A stretch of 64,000 nt of DNA from Allorhizobium sonneratiae (GCF_023700755.1 NZ_JAMKOJ010000006.1:1-64000); one strand, 5' to 3'; shown: positions 16,907 through 27,512, counted from the stretch's first letter. A program made the numbers and translations. The notes: generated by a model from the letters alone, not told the origin.

Positions 16907-17857
16907 TTATTGCACCGTGGTGGCGAGGCCGAGAATTTCCGCCAGAACGGAAGCGGCAAGGGTGCGGGCGTCGCGCGCCGAAGGAATGACGCCAATGGGT
17001 CCGTGCAGCCTTTGCAAGGCGTCCTCGCCAAGACCTGCCGCCCGTAATCGTTCCAGCCGTCGGGCCGCGGCGCGATGGCTACCCTGCGCGCCGATGTAAA
17101 AGGCATTGCTGGCCAACAGCCATTGCAGGATCACCGTCTCCATATCGTGATCGTGGAAAAACAGCACGCCTGCTGTCTGCGCATCAAGATCGAGGCTGGT
17201 GAAAGAGGATGGCCCCGTCAGGTGAACCCTGCGGCTGGCCGAAGGCGCACGCTGCAATGTCTCCTCATCCGGCGAGGCAAGCACGGTATCATAGCCTGCG
17301 CCTGCAGCCATGGCGGTAAAAGCGACAGCCTCCGGCCCCTTGCCGAAGACGAGAAAGCGCGGATCGGGCAGAACGGTGAGAGCCAGTTTGGCCGAAGCGC
17401 TTGGCTCGTTCAGGACGCCCTCCAGTCCCAGCCAGAGAAAAAAGCTGCGGCGGGCGGCGACATCCGCCAAAATGTTTTGAAGATGCTCGGCCTTTGGCGG
17501 CGGCACGACAAGAATATCCAGCCCGCCGCCGCAAGGCAGGACAAGATCGAGAAACGGCGATCCCAGCCCATAGCGCAGACATTTGGCCTTGCCGGTCTCT
17601 GCCACCGCCTCGGCATGGGCGGCGATATCCTGATCGATACAGCCGGAGGAGAGCGTACCGGTGCGATGCCCATCATCCCAGACGATCATGCAGGCGCCGG
17701 GCGGTCGGTAAGAAGGCCCTTCCACACCGATGATGAAGGCCATGGCCACCGGTGTTCGGCCCGCAACAAGCGGAATTTCGCAGGCGCGCACCTGCGCCGT
17801 CTTCGGGTGAGGCGAAGACGGCCTCTCCATAGACATAGGTCGCTCCATGAAGGTCAT
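16907..17857 (-). CDS. xdhC: XdhC-type molybdenum cofactor maturation protein
   Basis: A 316-residue XdhC/CoxI family protein. The N-terminal domain contains the GPSYRPPGACMIV and GTLSSGCID motifs and LPCGGGLDI, with the cysteine used in cofactor handling. The C-terminal Rossmann-like domain contains FGKGPEA and a later GAQGSHRAAARR stretch. XdhC binds the molybdenum cofactor, promotes its sulfuration and delivers it to xanthine dehydrogenase-type enzymes. The ATG at 17857 is likely; ATGs at 17848 and nearby are alternatives. It lies 91 bases after the hydroxylase gene on the same strand, with a strong hairpin between, which fits an operon in which the chaperone is made in smaller amount. The 178 bases between this gene and the next at 16729 hold nothing clear. 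Confidence 0.9.
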   Translation of the reverse strand: MTFMERPMSMERPSSPHPKTAQVRACEIPLVAGRTPVAMAFIIGVEGPSYRPPGACMIVWDDGHRTGTLSSGCIDQDIAAHAEAVAETGKAKCLRYGLGSPFLDLVLPCGGGLDILVVPPPKAEHLQNILADVAARRSFFLWLGLEGVLNEPSASAKLALTVLPDPRFLVFGKGPEAVAFTAMAAGAGYDTVLASPDEETLQRAPSASRRVHLTGPSSFTSLDLDAQTAGVLFFHDHDMETVILQWLLASNAFYIGAQGSHRAAARRLERLRAAGLGEDALQRLHGPIGVIPSARDARTLAASVLAEILGLATTVQ

Positions 17858-17899
17858 GACCAGCTCTTTCGACAATCCATCGGAAGAAGGACGGCAAGT

Positions 17900-17940
17900 G
17901 CGGGCAGGCAATTGACCTTTCCAGCCAGTTGCCTGCCCGC
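17900..17940 (-). other. Intercistronic hairpin between hydroxylase and xdhC
   Basis: GCGGGCAGGCAA (17900-17911) and TTGCCTGCCCGC (17929-17940) are exact complements with a 17-base loop. No run of T follows on the minus strand, so it is more likely an mRNA-stabilising or attenuating structure than a full terminator. Confidence 0.65.
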
Positions 17941-17948
17941 CCTGCCCT

Positions 17949-20900
17949 TTATGCCAGGGCCGTAACGTCTGCCGCCGTCCTGACCGCCTGAACCGTTGCC
18001 GGCGCCGGCAGTTCAAAGAAGGGGCTCAGGCCACGCTCGACACGCGAGGCGCGAATGGCCGATTTCACCGCGAAGAACACCGTATTGGCCAGAACCAGTG
18101 GCGGCTCGCCGACCTCCTTGGACGAATAAAGCAGGTGGGGATCTTCCGGTACATTCTTCGCCAGTTCACGCGGGAAGAGCATGACATTCATCTCGATCGG
18201 AACGGTCGAGACCGCCGGCGGCTTGTAACGCCAGGTATTATCGGTGGTCATCACCCCGGCGCTCTCGCCCTTGTCCTCATAGACGATGTTTTCGCTCAGC
18301 ACATAGCCGACACCCTGCATGAAACCGCCCTCGATCTGGCCAACATCGATGGCCGGGTTGAGGCTCTTGCCCATGTCATAGATCAGATCGACCCGCAGGA
18401 TCTTCGTCTCGCCGGTCAGGATATCGACCTCAACCTCGGCACAGGCCGCATTATAGGTGAAGCCGATATAGGTATTGACCGTTTCGCTGAAGGAGGCGGT
18501 GCTGTCGATGGCAATGCCGGTTCCGGTCGGTTGCAGCGCATAGGGCCTGAACTCGACATTGGGCACTTTGTGATCGCCGCCGGTGATCTTCGCATTTGCC
18601 TGAACCTGAAGATTGACCCGCTCGTTAAAGGCCATCGAGACGATGTTTTGCCAGATGGTCTTGCCGTTATTGTTGGCGGGAACCGCCTGCCAGCCGTTGT
18701 TATAGTTCCAGTAGTCGATATTCTTGGACTTGCAGTAATCGTCGCCCTTGATCTTGCGAATACCCTCGACGAAGGCTTCCATCCGCGCTTTCATTTCCGT
18801 GCAGGCATTCTTGATCGCCGTACCGTTATACTGCGTGCCGGTGGATGCGCCGGTGCTGGAGGGGTTGGGAATGACGCGGGTATCGCTGCTTTCCACCCTC
18901 ACCGTCGATAGCGGCACATTCAGGGCATAGGCGGCAATCTGGGTCAGCATGGTGATCATGCCCTGGCCCATATCGACACCACCCTGCTGGATGATGATCG
19001 TGCCGTCGCTCTCATAGATGCTGAGAAGCGCCGTGGTCTGCTCCAGCATGACGAGATTGAAGCCGGAGCCATATTTCAACGGGATCAGCGAAATGCCGCG
19101 CTTTCGCCATTTGTTGGCGCGGTTATAATCCTCCACCTTGCGTTTGCGCGCCTCGAAATCGCTCTTTTCCTTGGCATATTTCCAGACATCGCGCAGATAG
19201 CAATAGTCGAGCTGCTGGCCGCCGGGCGTTAGATCCTTTTCCTTATAGAGATTTTTCTCGCGCAGTTCCGTGACATCCATATCGAGCGCCACAGCGGCAT
19301 CCTCAATGGCGTTTTCGAGGATCAGCGTGCCCTGAATGTCACCGAAGGCGCGATAGGCCGTATTCGGCGCCGTATTGGTGCGGCAGACATCGATGGTGGT
19401 TTCATAATATTTAATATTATAGGCATTGTCGACGCGCAGCTGAATGCAATCCGAGACGATGAAGGAACAGTCGTAAAACGCGCCGCCATTGCCCCAAAGA
19501 TCGCCCTTCAGACCATGGATCAAACCTTTGGTGGCCGGATCGGTTGCGCCGGTATCCACCAAAAGCTGATACTGGCCGAGATAGGGGTGACGCCGACCGA
19601 TCATGCCGCTGTCGCTTTCGCGGGTGAGCGCCATATGCACCGGGCGGTTGGACGCCCGCGAGGCAATGGCGGCCATGCAGGCGGTGAAGGTGGAAGGCCC
19701 GGTCTTGCCGCCAAAGCCGCCGCCGAGCTGGCGCACCTGAACGCCGATCTCGTTATGCGGCATGCCCAGCGCCTTGGCCACGGCATCCTGCACGCTTTTC
19801 GGGCTCTGCGTCGAGGAATGCACGGTGATGGACCCATCATCGCGCGGCTGAATGACGGTCGCCTGGGTTTCCATATAGAAATGCAGCTGGCTGCCGACCC
19901 TCTGGCCGGTGGCAACCACCTTGTAGAACACACCATCCCGCTCTTTCTCGCGGACAACCACCGTCATGTCACCCGGTGTGCGCGGCAAGACCCAATCAGT
20001 CTTCGTACCGGGCCGTTTCACCTTCCAGATATGCGCCATCCAGCTTGCCGTCTGCGGGCAATCGGGGAAAATCCAGTCCTTGGCCAGCGCATCCTCGATC
20101 GACAGCACCGGCTGTTCGCTATCCCCATGATTGTCATAGGCGATGCAATGCTCCGCCACATAATCGGCGGCAGCTTCGGCGCTGCGCTCCGATGTGCCAA
20201 GCACCATGGCCAGCGATTGCCCGGCATACATGATCGCATCGCCCGGCTCGAGAAACAGGGGCTGATCGCTGGCGTCACCGGCCATGTTGCTGCCGCCTTC
20301 GGGAATGTCGGCGGCGGTGACCAGCCGGGAGAACCCGCCAAGCCGCTCCTTCAGATGCTCTCCCAGCGCTTCGGGCTTGACGGTCTTTCCACTGGACGGA
20401 TCGATGAAGCGATAGGTGCCAACGGCCCGTTGCGCCCCGATCATCGCGCCAAAAAGCGTGCCGGCCACCACCGGCGTCTCATGGGTGTATTTCACCTCGC
20501 CCTGGGCCTGATACATGGCCATCAGCTTGATATAGGGCTCGGACAATGGCTCCATGTAATGGCTGGTCTGATAGCTCTGGCTGCCACCGCTGACCGGCCA
20601 GTTCTGCCAGTGAGTGACGGCTGCCGAACGCAACTCCTCAGGCACCAGCGCCGGATCGACGACGAGAAGTGCATTCAGCACTGCCTTATAAAGATAGGAC
20701 TGAGCCAGCTCCAGCCGATAGGCGTCGGTGAAACCTTCATTCGGCACGCTTGCCATGCGTTTGGCCCAGGCGGCAAGCTCGTCCTTCACCTCGACCGTAA
20801 GACAGTGCAGTGCCTTGGCCACCACGTCGGGGCTGGCCTTTTTCCCCTGCAGGAAGCTTATGGTCCGCTCCGGCCGCCAAGCATAGGGCGCAATGCCGCC

Positions 20901-22247
20901 AAACACCAGATTGACGAAGGCGATCTTCGGTTCCTGTCCGCCTGCCGTCTCCAGTGTGATGCAGGAGCCGGAATTGACGATGCTATGAGAATTTACCTCG
21001 CGCAACGCCGTCTTCTGCGCCCAGAACACCCCGTCGCGCTCTACGGACACCCGGTAGCGCAACAGGAAGAGATCCCCGGCAAGATGCGGATCTGCCGCAC
21101 AGGCTGACATCAGCGCGCTGAGGCTCGATTGCCGGCGCTCGCCTTTTGAGATCAGGACGTAGTCAACAAGAGCATCGGCGGCGCAAAAGGCCGTGGCCAG
21201 ATCCGAGGGGAAAGGTTCGCCGTCATGAATATGATGCAGGACCAGCATGGTGTTGCCGGCAAGCGAAGCGGCATTGCGCACCAGACTGCCCGCCGTGCGC
21301 CGACCCATATAATCCAGCATGGCGAGAACGCCATGACCTTCGCGGCCATTCGGTCCGAGATAGGCCAGCAATTCGCCATAGGTCACCCCTGCGCCGATCG
21401 ACAGCTCACCCTTGTCTAGGACAATGCCGCGCAGATCCTCGATCGCGCCGATATCGACGTAGACTTCCGCCTCCAGCACCTCATCCTTATAGATGCCGAA
21501 GGAGGTGTTGCCATTGACCAGCCTTGCACGCGGATTGCCCCGGACAAGCGCGATGGCTTCATCGACACTGCCTGCCTCGATCCAGCGCTTGCCGTCATGC
21601 TCGTAACCGACCGGCTTGACCGGACGTCTTGCGCCTTCGGGAAAGGCGATCTCGACCTTTTCCGCCACGGCAGCGGCAGCAAAAGCCGGATCGACATAGC
21701 ATTTCATCAGCTTGGCTTCGTCTTCGGCCGTCCAGTCGCTGGCGAAGGTTTTCATGCCGTCGAGCAGGGCGCGATAGCCGGTGCATCGACAGAGATTGCC
21801 GTCGAACAGTTCCTCGATATCCTTCTTGCTGCGGTTGTCCGGCTCATTGGCCAGAAAACCGGTCATCGCCATGACCCAGCCATTGGTGCAGTAACCGCAT
21901 TGGGTACCGTTGTTCTTGGCCACCCGATAGGCAACCTTGTTCATGCATTCGCGCACGCTGCCCGTGCCTTCGATGGTGGTGACCGCAAGCCCGTTCAGGG
22001 CCGCGACAGGCCTGAGACAGGAATTGATCGGCAGATGAACCGGCTTGCCCTCCTCCTCATCCCAATGGGAGAGCACCACCGTGCAGCCGCCGCAACCGCC
22101 CTGCCCGCAGGGCTTTTTCGGCCCGGTCAGCCCGACTTCGGGGCTGCGCAGCCAGTCGATCAGCATCAGATCGGGCGAAGGTGACGAAATCACCCGTTTT
22201 TCGCCGTTCAGATAGAAAGTTACCTCTTTGGTGTGATGGTCGGCCAC
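17949..22247 (-). CDS. Single-chain molybdenum hydroxylase (xanthine dehydrogenase-like)
   Basis: A 1432-residue polypeptide joining all three xanthine dehydrogenase domains, as in eukaryotes, whereas most bacteria split them. Cys47, 52, 55 and 77 form a plant-type [2Fe-2S] site; Cys117, 120, 153 and 155 form the second. An FAD domain follows (ARLVNGNTSFG), then the molybdopterin domain with GGGFGGK at 842-848. Arg966 (AYRAFG) and the catalytic base Glu1381 (KEVGEPPL) are kept. The residue after GGGFGGK, Glu802 in the bovine enzyme, is Thr849 here, so the substrate may not be xanthine. I chose a GTG start at 22247 after AGGGGGATC; no ATG fits. XdhC follows. An asparagine-rich insertion lies in the C-terminal third. 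Confidence 0.88.
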   Translation of the reverse strand: MADHHTKEVTFYLNGEKRVISSPSPDLMLIDWLRSPEVGLTGPKKPCGQGGCGGCTVVLSHWDEEEGKPVHLPINSCLRPVAALNGLAVTTIEGTGSVRECMNKVAYRVAKNNGTQCGYCTNGWVMAMTGFLANEPDNRSKKDIEELFDGNLCRCTGYRALLDGMKTFASDWTAEDEAKLMKCYVDPAFAAAAVAEKVEIAFPEGARRPVKPVGYEHDGKRWIEAGSVDEAIALVRGNPRARLVNGNTSFGIYKDEVLEAEVYVDIGAIEDLRGIVLDKGELSIGAGVTYGELLAYLGPNGREGHGVLAMLDYMGRRTAGSLVRNAASLAGNTMLVLHHIHDGEPFPSDLATAFCAADALVDYVLISKGERRQSSLSALMSACAADPHLAGDLFLLRYRVSVERDGVFWAQKTALREVNSHSIVNSGSCITLETAGGQEPKIAFVNLVFGGIAPYAWRPERTISFLQGKKASPDVVAKALHCLTVEVKDELAAWAKRMASVPNEGFTDAYRLELAQSYLYKAVLNALLVVDPALVPEELRSAAVTHWQNWPVSGGSQSYQTSHYMEPLSEPYIKLMAMYQAQGEVKYTHETPVVAGTLFGAMIGAQRAVGTYRFIDPSSGKTVKPEALGEHLKERLGGFSRLVTAADIPEGGSNMAGDASDQPLFLEPGDAIMYAGQSLAMVLGTSERSAEAAADYVAEHCIAYDNHGDSEQPVLSIEDALAKDWIFPDCPQTASWMAHIWKVKRPGTKTDWVLPRTPGDMTVVVREKERDGVFYKVVATGQRVGSQLHFYMETQATVIQPRDDGSITVHSSTQSPKSVQDAVAKALGMPHNEIGVQVRQLGGGFGGKTGPSTFTACMAAIASRASNRPVHMALTRESDSGMIGRRHPYLGQYQLLVDTGATDPATKGLIHGLKGDLWGNGGAFYDCSFIVSDCIQLRVDNAYNIKYYETTIDVCRTNTAPNTAYRAFGDIQGTLILENAIEDAAVALDMDVTELREKNLYKEKDLTPGGQQLDYCYLRDVWKYAKEKSDFEARKRKVEDYNRANKWRKRGISLIPLKYGSGFNLVMLEQTTALLSIYESDGTIIIQQGGVDMGQGMITMLTQIAAYALNVPLSTVRVESSDTRVIPNPSSTGASTGTQYNGTAIKNACTEMKARMEAFVEGIRKIKGDDYCKSKNIDYWNYNNGWQAVPANNNGKTIWQNIVSMAFNERVNLQVQANAKITGGDHKVPNVEFRPYALQPTGTGIAIDSTASFSETVNTYIGFTYNAACAEVEVDILTGETKILRVDLIYDMGKSLNPAIDVGQIEGGFMQGVGYVLSENIVYEDKGESAGVMTTDNTWRYKPPAVSTVPIEMNVMLFPRELAKNVPEDPHLLYSSKEVGEPPLVLANTVFFAVKSAIRASRVERGLSPFFELPAPATVQAVRTAADVTALA

Positions 22248-22630
22248 GCAAGATCCCCCTGTGCCACGCCTGAAAGATTTATAAAGTTGTTTTAAATATG
22301 CGTCACAGTCATAGAACTTATCTGCAGGACAACACCAATTCTTAGCAAAACACAAAAAATATGCTTTGGCGCGCTTTGCAACAAGCACATCCGACCGATT
22401 CAAACCTACGAAAAGGAACCTGCATAAATTCTACAAACAAGTCAACTTTAGATTATGTATCTTTATTGTTACACCGCCGCAACATATTGCGGCTTATCAG
22501 CCTCAGCCAACATCCTCTCAGTCTTTGTTGGGCCTTGAATCAGTCATCGACGAACGAAAACTGAAGAACGCCGGTAGAAATCCGCACAGAACGCAGGACT
22601 GCACCCAAATTCATATGATGATATTCCGTC
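22248..22630. other. 383-bp promoter region of the molybdenum hydroxylase
   Basis: No gene seen. The stretch is more AT-rich than its surroundings and contains a seven-base hairpin GCCGCAA (22476-22482) with TTGCGGC (22487-22493), loop CATA. It must hold the promoter of the hydroxylase gene and the 3' end of the upstream GntR transcript. Confidence 0.5.
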
Positions 22631-23398
22631 TCAGCTTCGCACCGATCGGGCAATGGCGCGATAGCGCTGCTGGGAATTTTCAATATGAAGCCGCATGGCC
22701 TTGCGCGCGGCCTCGGCATCCTGACCAGAAATAGCGTCAGCAATGCGCCCATGCTCCTCAACGACCTGGTTCAGATAGGTTTCGCTGCGCGAAGAGGCCA
22801 GATTGGGTAGCTTGGCGCGCGGAATAGCGCTGGCACCGAAACTTTGCATGGCGTCGATATAAAAACTGTTGTTGGTGGCGCGGGCAATCGCGAGATGAAA
22901 ATCAAAATCAGCCCGGGTCGCTGCGGTCTTTTCCGCAACGAGATCGGCCATGACATCATGGGCATGACGAATTTCATAATCCTGTGCCGCATTTCGCCTC
23001 TGGGCGGCAAGGGCGGCGGCCTCACTTTCGAAGGCCACCCGAAACTCCAGCATTTCCAGCGTTTTCGGGATGGAGCGCTGCTCTTCCACACTGAGCCGCA
23101 TGGCCTGTCCGGGTAGATCATCGGCAACGAAAACGCCCTTGCCCTGAAGCGCATGGACAAGGCCCGCCGCCCTCAACTCTGCAAGCGCCTCCCGAATGAC
23201 GGTGCGGCTGACGCCAAAGCGTTCGATCAGTCCCGGCTCGGTCGGCAATTGCGCCCCGAGCGGCAATCGACCGCCGATGATATCGGCGCGCAACGCCTCA
23301 ATCACGGTTTCAGCAAGGCGGGGTTTTCTCTGCCCCTCGCTTTTAATAGGGCCCTCGCTTTTCATCGGGCCCTCACCTTTAACCGGGCTCTTGTCCAT
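22631..23398 (-). CDS. GntR-family (FadR/FCD) regulator of uronate genes
   Basis: A 255-residue regulator. After an unusual 25-residue N-terminal tail comes a winged helix (about 28-95, with the FGVSRTVIREALAELRAAGL recognition region) and an all-helical FCD effector domain (about 105-240), whose metal-binding histidines probably include those of DFDFHLAIA and EEHGRI. The ATG at 23398 has AGAGAGG upstream. The tail is built of three copies of a six-residue unit (VKGEGP, MKSEGP, IKSEGQ). It is divergent from kdgD, so it most likely represses the uronate pathway until a uronate or aldarate binds. Confidence 0.85.
   Translation of the reverse strand: MDKSPVKGEGPMKSEGPIKSEGQRKPRLAETVIEALRADIIGGRLPLGAQLPTEPGLIERFGVSRTVIREALAELRAAGLVHALQGKGVFVADDLPGQAMRLSVEEQRSIPKTLEMLEFRVAFESEAAALAAQRRNAAQDYEIRHAHDVMADLVAEKTAATRADFDFHLAIARATNNSFYIDAMQSFGASAIPRAKLPNLASSRSETYLNQVVEEHGRIADAISGQDAEAARKAMRLHIENSQQRYRAIARSVRS
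23330..23383 (-). repeat. Three 18-bp tandem repeats inside the GntR gene
   Basis: Codons 6-23 of the GntR gene consist of three 18-bp units encoding VKGEGP, MKSEGP and IKSEGQ. Unit length is a multiple of three, so copy number could change without breaking the frame. The repeats precede the DNA-binding domain. Confidence 0.7.
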
Positions 23399-23465
23399 TC
23401 AGCCTCTCTTTTCTCATCGACACACCAAGACCATCCGACTGCCGGAAGAGGCTGGACAGGATGAT

Positions 23466-23496
23466 AAATTCATATTATGACTTCGACAAAATTCAT
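23466..23496. promoter_or_regulatory. Candidate GntR operator upstream of kdgD
   Basis: AAATTCAT occurs at 23466-23473 and 23489-23496, 23 bases apart (about two helical turns), each followed by a similar eight bases ending in GAC. This lies in the 187-bp gap between the divergent GntR and kdgD genes. Assigned by position only. Confidence 0.35.
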
Positions 23497-23582
23497 GATA
23501 CGACATTAAAGCTATCATCATAAAGCATCAGAATCGCTCGTCATTCAAGACCCGCACGGTGCGATTGCAACAGAAGGAGTAA

Positions 23583-24497
<915 letters not shown>

Positions 24498-24538
24498 AGA
24501 AAACCGCCATCGGGCGGATTATCTATCGGGAGGAGACG

Positions 24539-26449
24539 ATGATGCGATTGACCTTGCTGTGCAGCGCCGCACTGGCCTGCCTTGCAACCGTTCCGGCTGC
24601 GGCTGAAACCTATAAAGAAGCGCCGATGCTGGATGCGCTGGTGAAGGCCGGGAAGCTGCCGCCGGTCGAGGCAAGGCTGCCGCAGCAGCCGCTTGTCGAA
24701 ACCATGGTCGAGCGCGTCGGCGTCTATGGCGGCGAACGCACCGGAGGCATGGTGGGCGGCAATGATCGCAACATGCTGGCGAAATTAACCGGTTACGAGC
24801 CGCTGATGGCCTGGGACCGGGAATGGAGCGGCAAGATCATTCCCAATGTCGCACTGGGCTATACGGCAAGTCCCGATGCCAGTAGCTTCACCTTCAACCT
24901 GCGCAAGGGGATGAAATGGTCGAACGGCATGGATTTCACCGCCGCCGACATCGCCTTCATGATCAATGACGTGCTGCCCGATGACAAGCTCTTTCCGGCC
25001 AAGCCGTCCTGGCTGCTGGTCGATGGCAAGCTGCCAAAGGCCACCATCGACAGCCCGACCAGCATCACCATCACCTTCGACGGTCCGAACGGGCTGTTCA
25101 TCAAGAATGTCGCCGGGGTTTTCGGCACGCAGCTGACCCTGATGTCCAAGGACTATTGCAGCCGCTATATGCCGAAATTCAACCCGAAGGCCGTGGATCT
25201 CGCCAAGGCCGATGGCGCCTCCGGCTGGGTTGAGGAACTGACCAACAAATGCGGGCTGGAGATCGAGAACATCCAGCGCTGGCGCAATCCCGACATGCCG
25301 GTTCTCGGCCCCTGGAAAATCGTGCAGCCCTATGTTTCGGGCGCAAGCCAGGTCACCTTCACCCGCAATCCCTATTATTTCAAGGTCGATCCCAAGGGCC
25401 AGCAGCTTCCCTATCTCGATGGCGCCCGGCTGACCATCAATGCCGATGTGCAGACGGTGCTTCTGTCGGCTCTTGCCGGAAAGATCAATTATCAGGAGCG
25501 CCATATCGGCATCAATCAGTACCGCGCCGTGCTGACGGAGGGAGAACAAAAGGGCAATTATACGCTGGTCAACCGGGTTCCTGCCAATGCCTCCGACACC
25601 GCCTTCAGCTTCAACCTGACGCATAAGGACCCGGTGCTGCGCAAGATTTTCGACACGAAGGATTTCCGCATCGCCATGTCGGAAGCCATCGATCGCCCGT
25701 CGATCATCGATGCCGTCTATCTGGGCCTGACCAAGCCGAAACAGGTCGCACCCGGCGAAAACACCATTTACGCCAACAAGAGGCTGGCTGAACAATATAC
25801 GAAATATGATGTGAAAGAGGCCAACAGGCTGCTCGATTCCATCGGCCTCGACAAACGCGACGCTCAGGGCTTTCGTCTGAGGCCGGACGGCAAGCGGCTG
25901 ACCTTCACGGTGATTGCCCCGGCGGGTCTGACCGGTTATTCGGATGTCGCCGAACTTGTGGTGCGCTACTGGCAGCAGGTCGGCGTCGATGCCCGTTTCC
26001 AGTCGGTCGACCGCACGCGCTTTTATGACATCAAGAGCAACAACAATCAGGACGTCACCGTCTGGTCCGGCGAGGGCTATGGTGTCGATGCGTTGCTCGA
26101 CCCGCGCTCCTATATGCCTTACTCACAGGAATCGAATTTCGCCATCGCCTGGGCCAACACCTATCTCGGCCTGCCGGGCGGCGAAGAACCGCCACCAGCC
26201 GTGAAGAAACAGTGGGCGCTTTACGCTGAGATCAAACAGACATCCGACAGCGACAAGCAGACGGCCCTGTTCAAACAGATCCTCGATATAGCCGCCGACC
26301 AGTTCTACGAGATCGGCATTTCCGACATGCCGCAGCAATTCGCCGTCAAGGCCAATGATCTGCACAATGTCATGGCTGTCGCGCCGACCTCATGGATCTA
26401 TCCCAGCCCGGCGCCCTCCAACACCGAGCAGTGGTTCATTCAGAAATGA
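24539..26449 (+). CDS. ABC transporter substrate-binding protein, dipeptide/oligosaccharide type
   Basis: A 636-residue periplasmic binding protein of the SBP family 5 (DppA/OppA) fold. A signal peptide covers about residues 1-22 (MMRLTLLCSAALACLATVPA then AAE). The ATG at 24539 follows GGGAGGAG; a second ATG directly after it is equivalent. The protein is about 100 residues longer than DppA, as in homologues that bind oligosaccharides. It is followed by two permeases and a double ATPase and lies between kdgD and uronate dehydrogenase genes. I therefore infer uptake of uronic-acid-containing oligosaccharides, though a peptide ligand cannot be excluded. Confidence 0.85.
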   Translation: MMRLTLLCSAALACLATVPAAAETYKEAPMLDALVKAGKLPPVEARLPQQPLVETMVERVGVYGGERTGGMVGGNDRNMLAKLTGYEPLMAWDREWSGKIIPNVALGYTASPDASSFTFNLRKGMKWSNGMDFTAADIAFMINDVLPDDKLFPAKPSWLLVDGKLPKATIDSPTSITITFDGPNGLFIKNVAGVFGTQLTLMSKDYCSRYMPKFNPKAVDLAKADGASGWVEELTNKCGLEIENIQRWRNPDMPVLGPWKIVQPYVSGASQVTFTRNPYYFKVDPKGQQLPYLDGARLTINADVQTVLLSALAGKINYQERHIGINQYRAVLTEGEQKGNYTLVNRVPANASDTAFSFNLTHKDPVLRKIFDTKDFRIAMSEAIDRPSIIDAVYLGLTKPKQVAPGENTIYANKRLAEQYTKYDVKEANRLLDSIGLDKRDAQGFRLRPDGKRLTFTVIAPAGLTGYSDVAELVVRYWQQVGVDARFQSVDRTRFYDIKSNNNQDVTVWSGEGYGVDALLDPRSYMPYSQESNFAIAWANTYLGLPGGEEPPPAVKKQWALYAEIKQTSDSDKQTALFKQILDIAADQFYEIGISDMPQQFAVKANDLHNVMAVAPTSWIYPSPAPSNTEQWFIQK

Positions 26450-26476
26450 ACAGCGACCCGATGGACGCCTGACTTG

Positions 26477-26494
26477 TGCTCTCGGGCAAGAGCA
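26477..26494 (+). other. Intercistronic hairpin, binding protein/permease
   Basis: TGCTCT (26477-26482) pairs with AGAGCA (26489-26494) across a six-base loop in the 79-bp gap between the binding-protein gene and the first permease gene. There is no T run, so it is not a terminator. Confidence 0.45.
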
Positions 26495-26528
26495 GTCGCC
26501 CCAACCCTGCGAACGGAAAGGATAAGCC

Positions 26529-27512
26529 ATGGCTCGTTTTATTCTGATGCGCCTTGCCGGCATGATTCCGGCCATGGTCGCCATTTCCATCCTGTCTTTT
26601 GTGGTGATCCAGCTGCCGCCTGGCGATTTCGTCACGACGCTGGCCGCTCAGTCGGCAGAACAAGGCAACACCATGACCGAGGCGCAGATGCAGACGCTGC
26701 GCGAGCGTTACGGCATCGGTCAACCGGTCGTAAAGCAGTATTTCCACTGGATCGGCGGCGTGGTGCGGGGCGATTTCGGCTATTCCTTCGAGTGGAACCA
26801 GCCGGTCAGCGCGCTGGTGATGCAGCGCATGGGCATGACGGCGCTGGTGTCGCTGCTGACGCTCGTCTTCATCTGGGTGACTGCGCTGCCGATCGGCATT
26901 TATTCGGCGGTGCGGAAATATTCACCGGGCGATTACATTGTCACGCTGCTTGGCTTCATCGGCATGGCAACGCCGAATTTCCTGCTGGCGATCCTGATGA
27001 TGTATATTGTCACCATCGGCTTCGGCCAGAGCGTGGGCGGTCTGTTTTCGCCGCCATTCGTCGATGCGCCCTGGTCTCTTGCCCGGATATGGGACTTTCT
27101 CAAACATGTCTGGATCCCGGTGCTGATCCTTGGTGCGGGCGGTACGGCAGCGCTGATCCGGGTCATGCGCGCCAACCTGCTCGATGAATTGCGCAAGCCC
27201 TATGTCGAAACCGCGCTTGCCAAAGGCCTGTCGAACCGCCGCGCCATTTTGCGCTATCCGGTGCGCCTTGCCATCAATCCCTTCATCTCCACGGTCGGCT
27301 GGGTGCTGCCCTCGCTGATTTCGGGCGAACTGATCGTTTCCACGGTGATGAATCTGCCGACGGCAGGACCGCTCCTGCTGCAGGCGCTGAAATCCCAGGA
27401 CATGTATCTCGCCGGGGCCTTTCTGCTGCTGAACGGCGCGCTGGTGCTGATCGGCACCCTGCTTTCCGACATCCTGCTTGCCATTATCGACCCGAGGATC
27501 AGGCTCAGATGA
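26529..27512 (+). CDS. ABC transporter permease, DppB type
   Basis: A 327-residue inner-membrane permease with about six helices. The N-terminus MARFILMRLAGMIPAMVAIS and the LRERYGIGQPVVKQYF region are typical of DppB/OppB. The cytoplasmic coupling loop near residues 220-240 contains the VETALAKGLSNRR stretch. GGAAAGGATAAG precedes the ATG. Its stop overlaps the next permease start by four bases. With its partner it forms the channel for the solute brought by the preceding binding protein. Confidence 0.9.
   Translation: MARFILMRLAGMIPAMVAISILSFVVIQLPPGDFVTTLAAQSAEQGNTMTEAQMQTLRERYGIGQPVVKQYFHWIGGVVRGDFGYSFEWNQPVSALVMQRMGMTALVSLLTLVFIWVTALPIGIYSAVRKYSPGDYIVTLLGFIGMATPNFLLAILMMYIVTIGFGQSVGGLFSPPFVDAPWSLARIWDFLKHVWIPVLILGAGGTAALIRVMRANLLDELRKPYVETALAKGLSNRRAILRYPVRLAINPFISTVGWVLPSLISGELIVSTVMNLPTAGPLLLQALKSQDMYLAGAFLLLNGALVLIGTLLSDILLAIIDPRIRLR

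Noticed and set aside
19515-21107. A 530-codon frame antisense to the molybdenum hydroxylase
   Set aside because: No family resemblance; the sense strand has conserved iron-sulfur and molybdopterin motifs.
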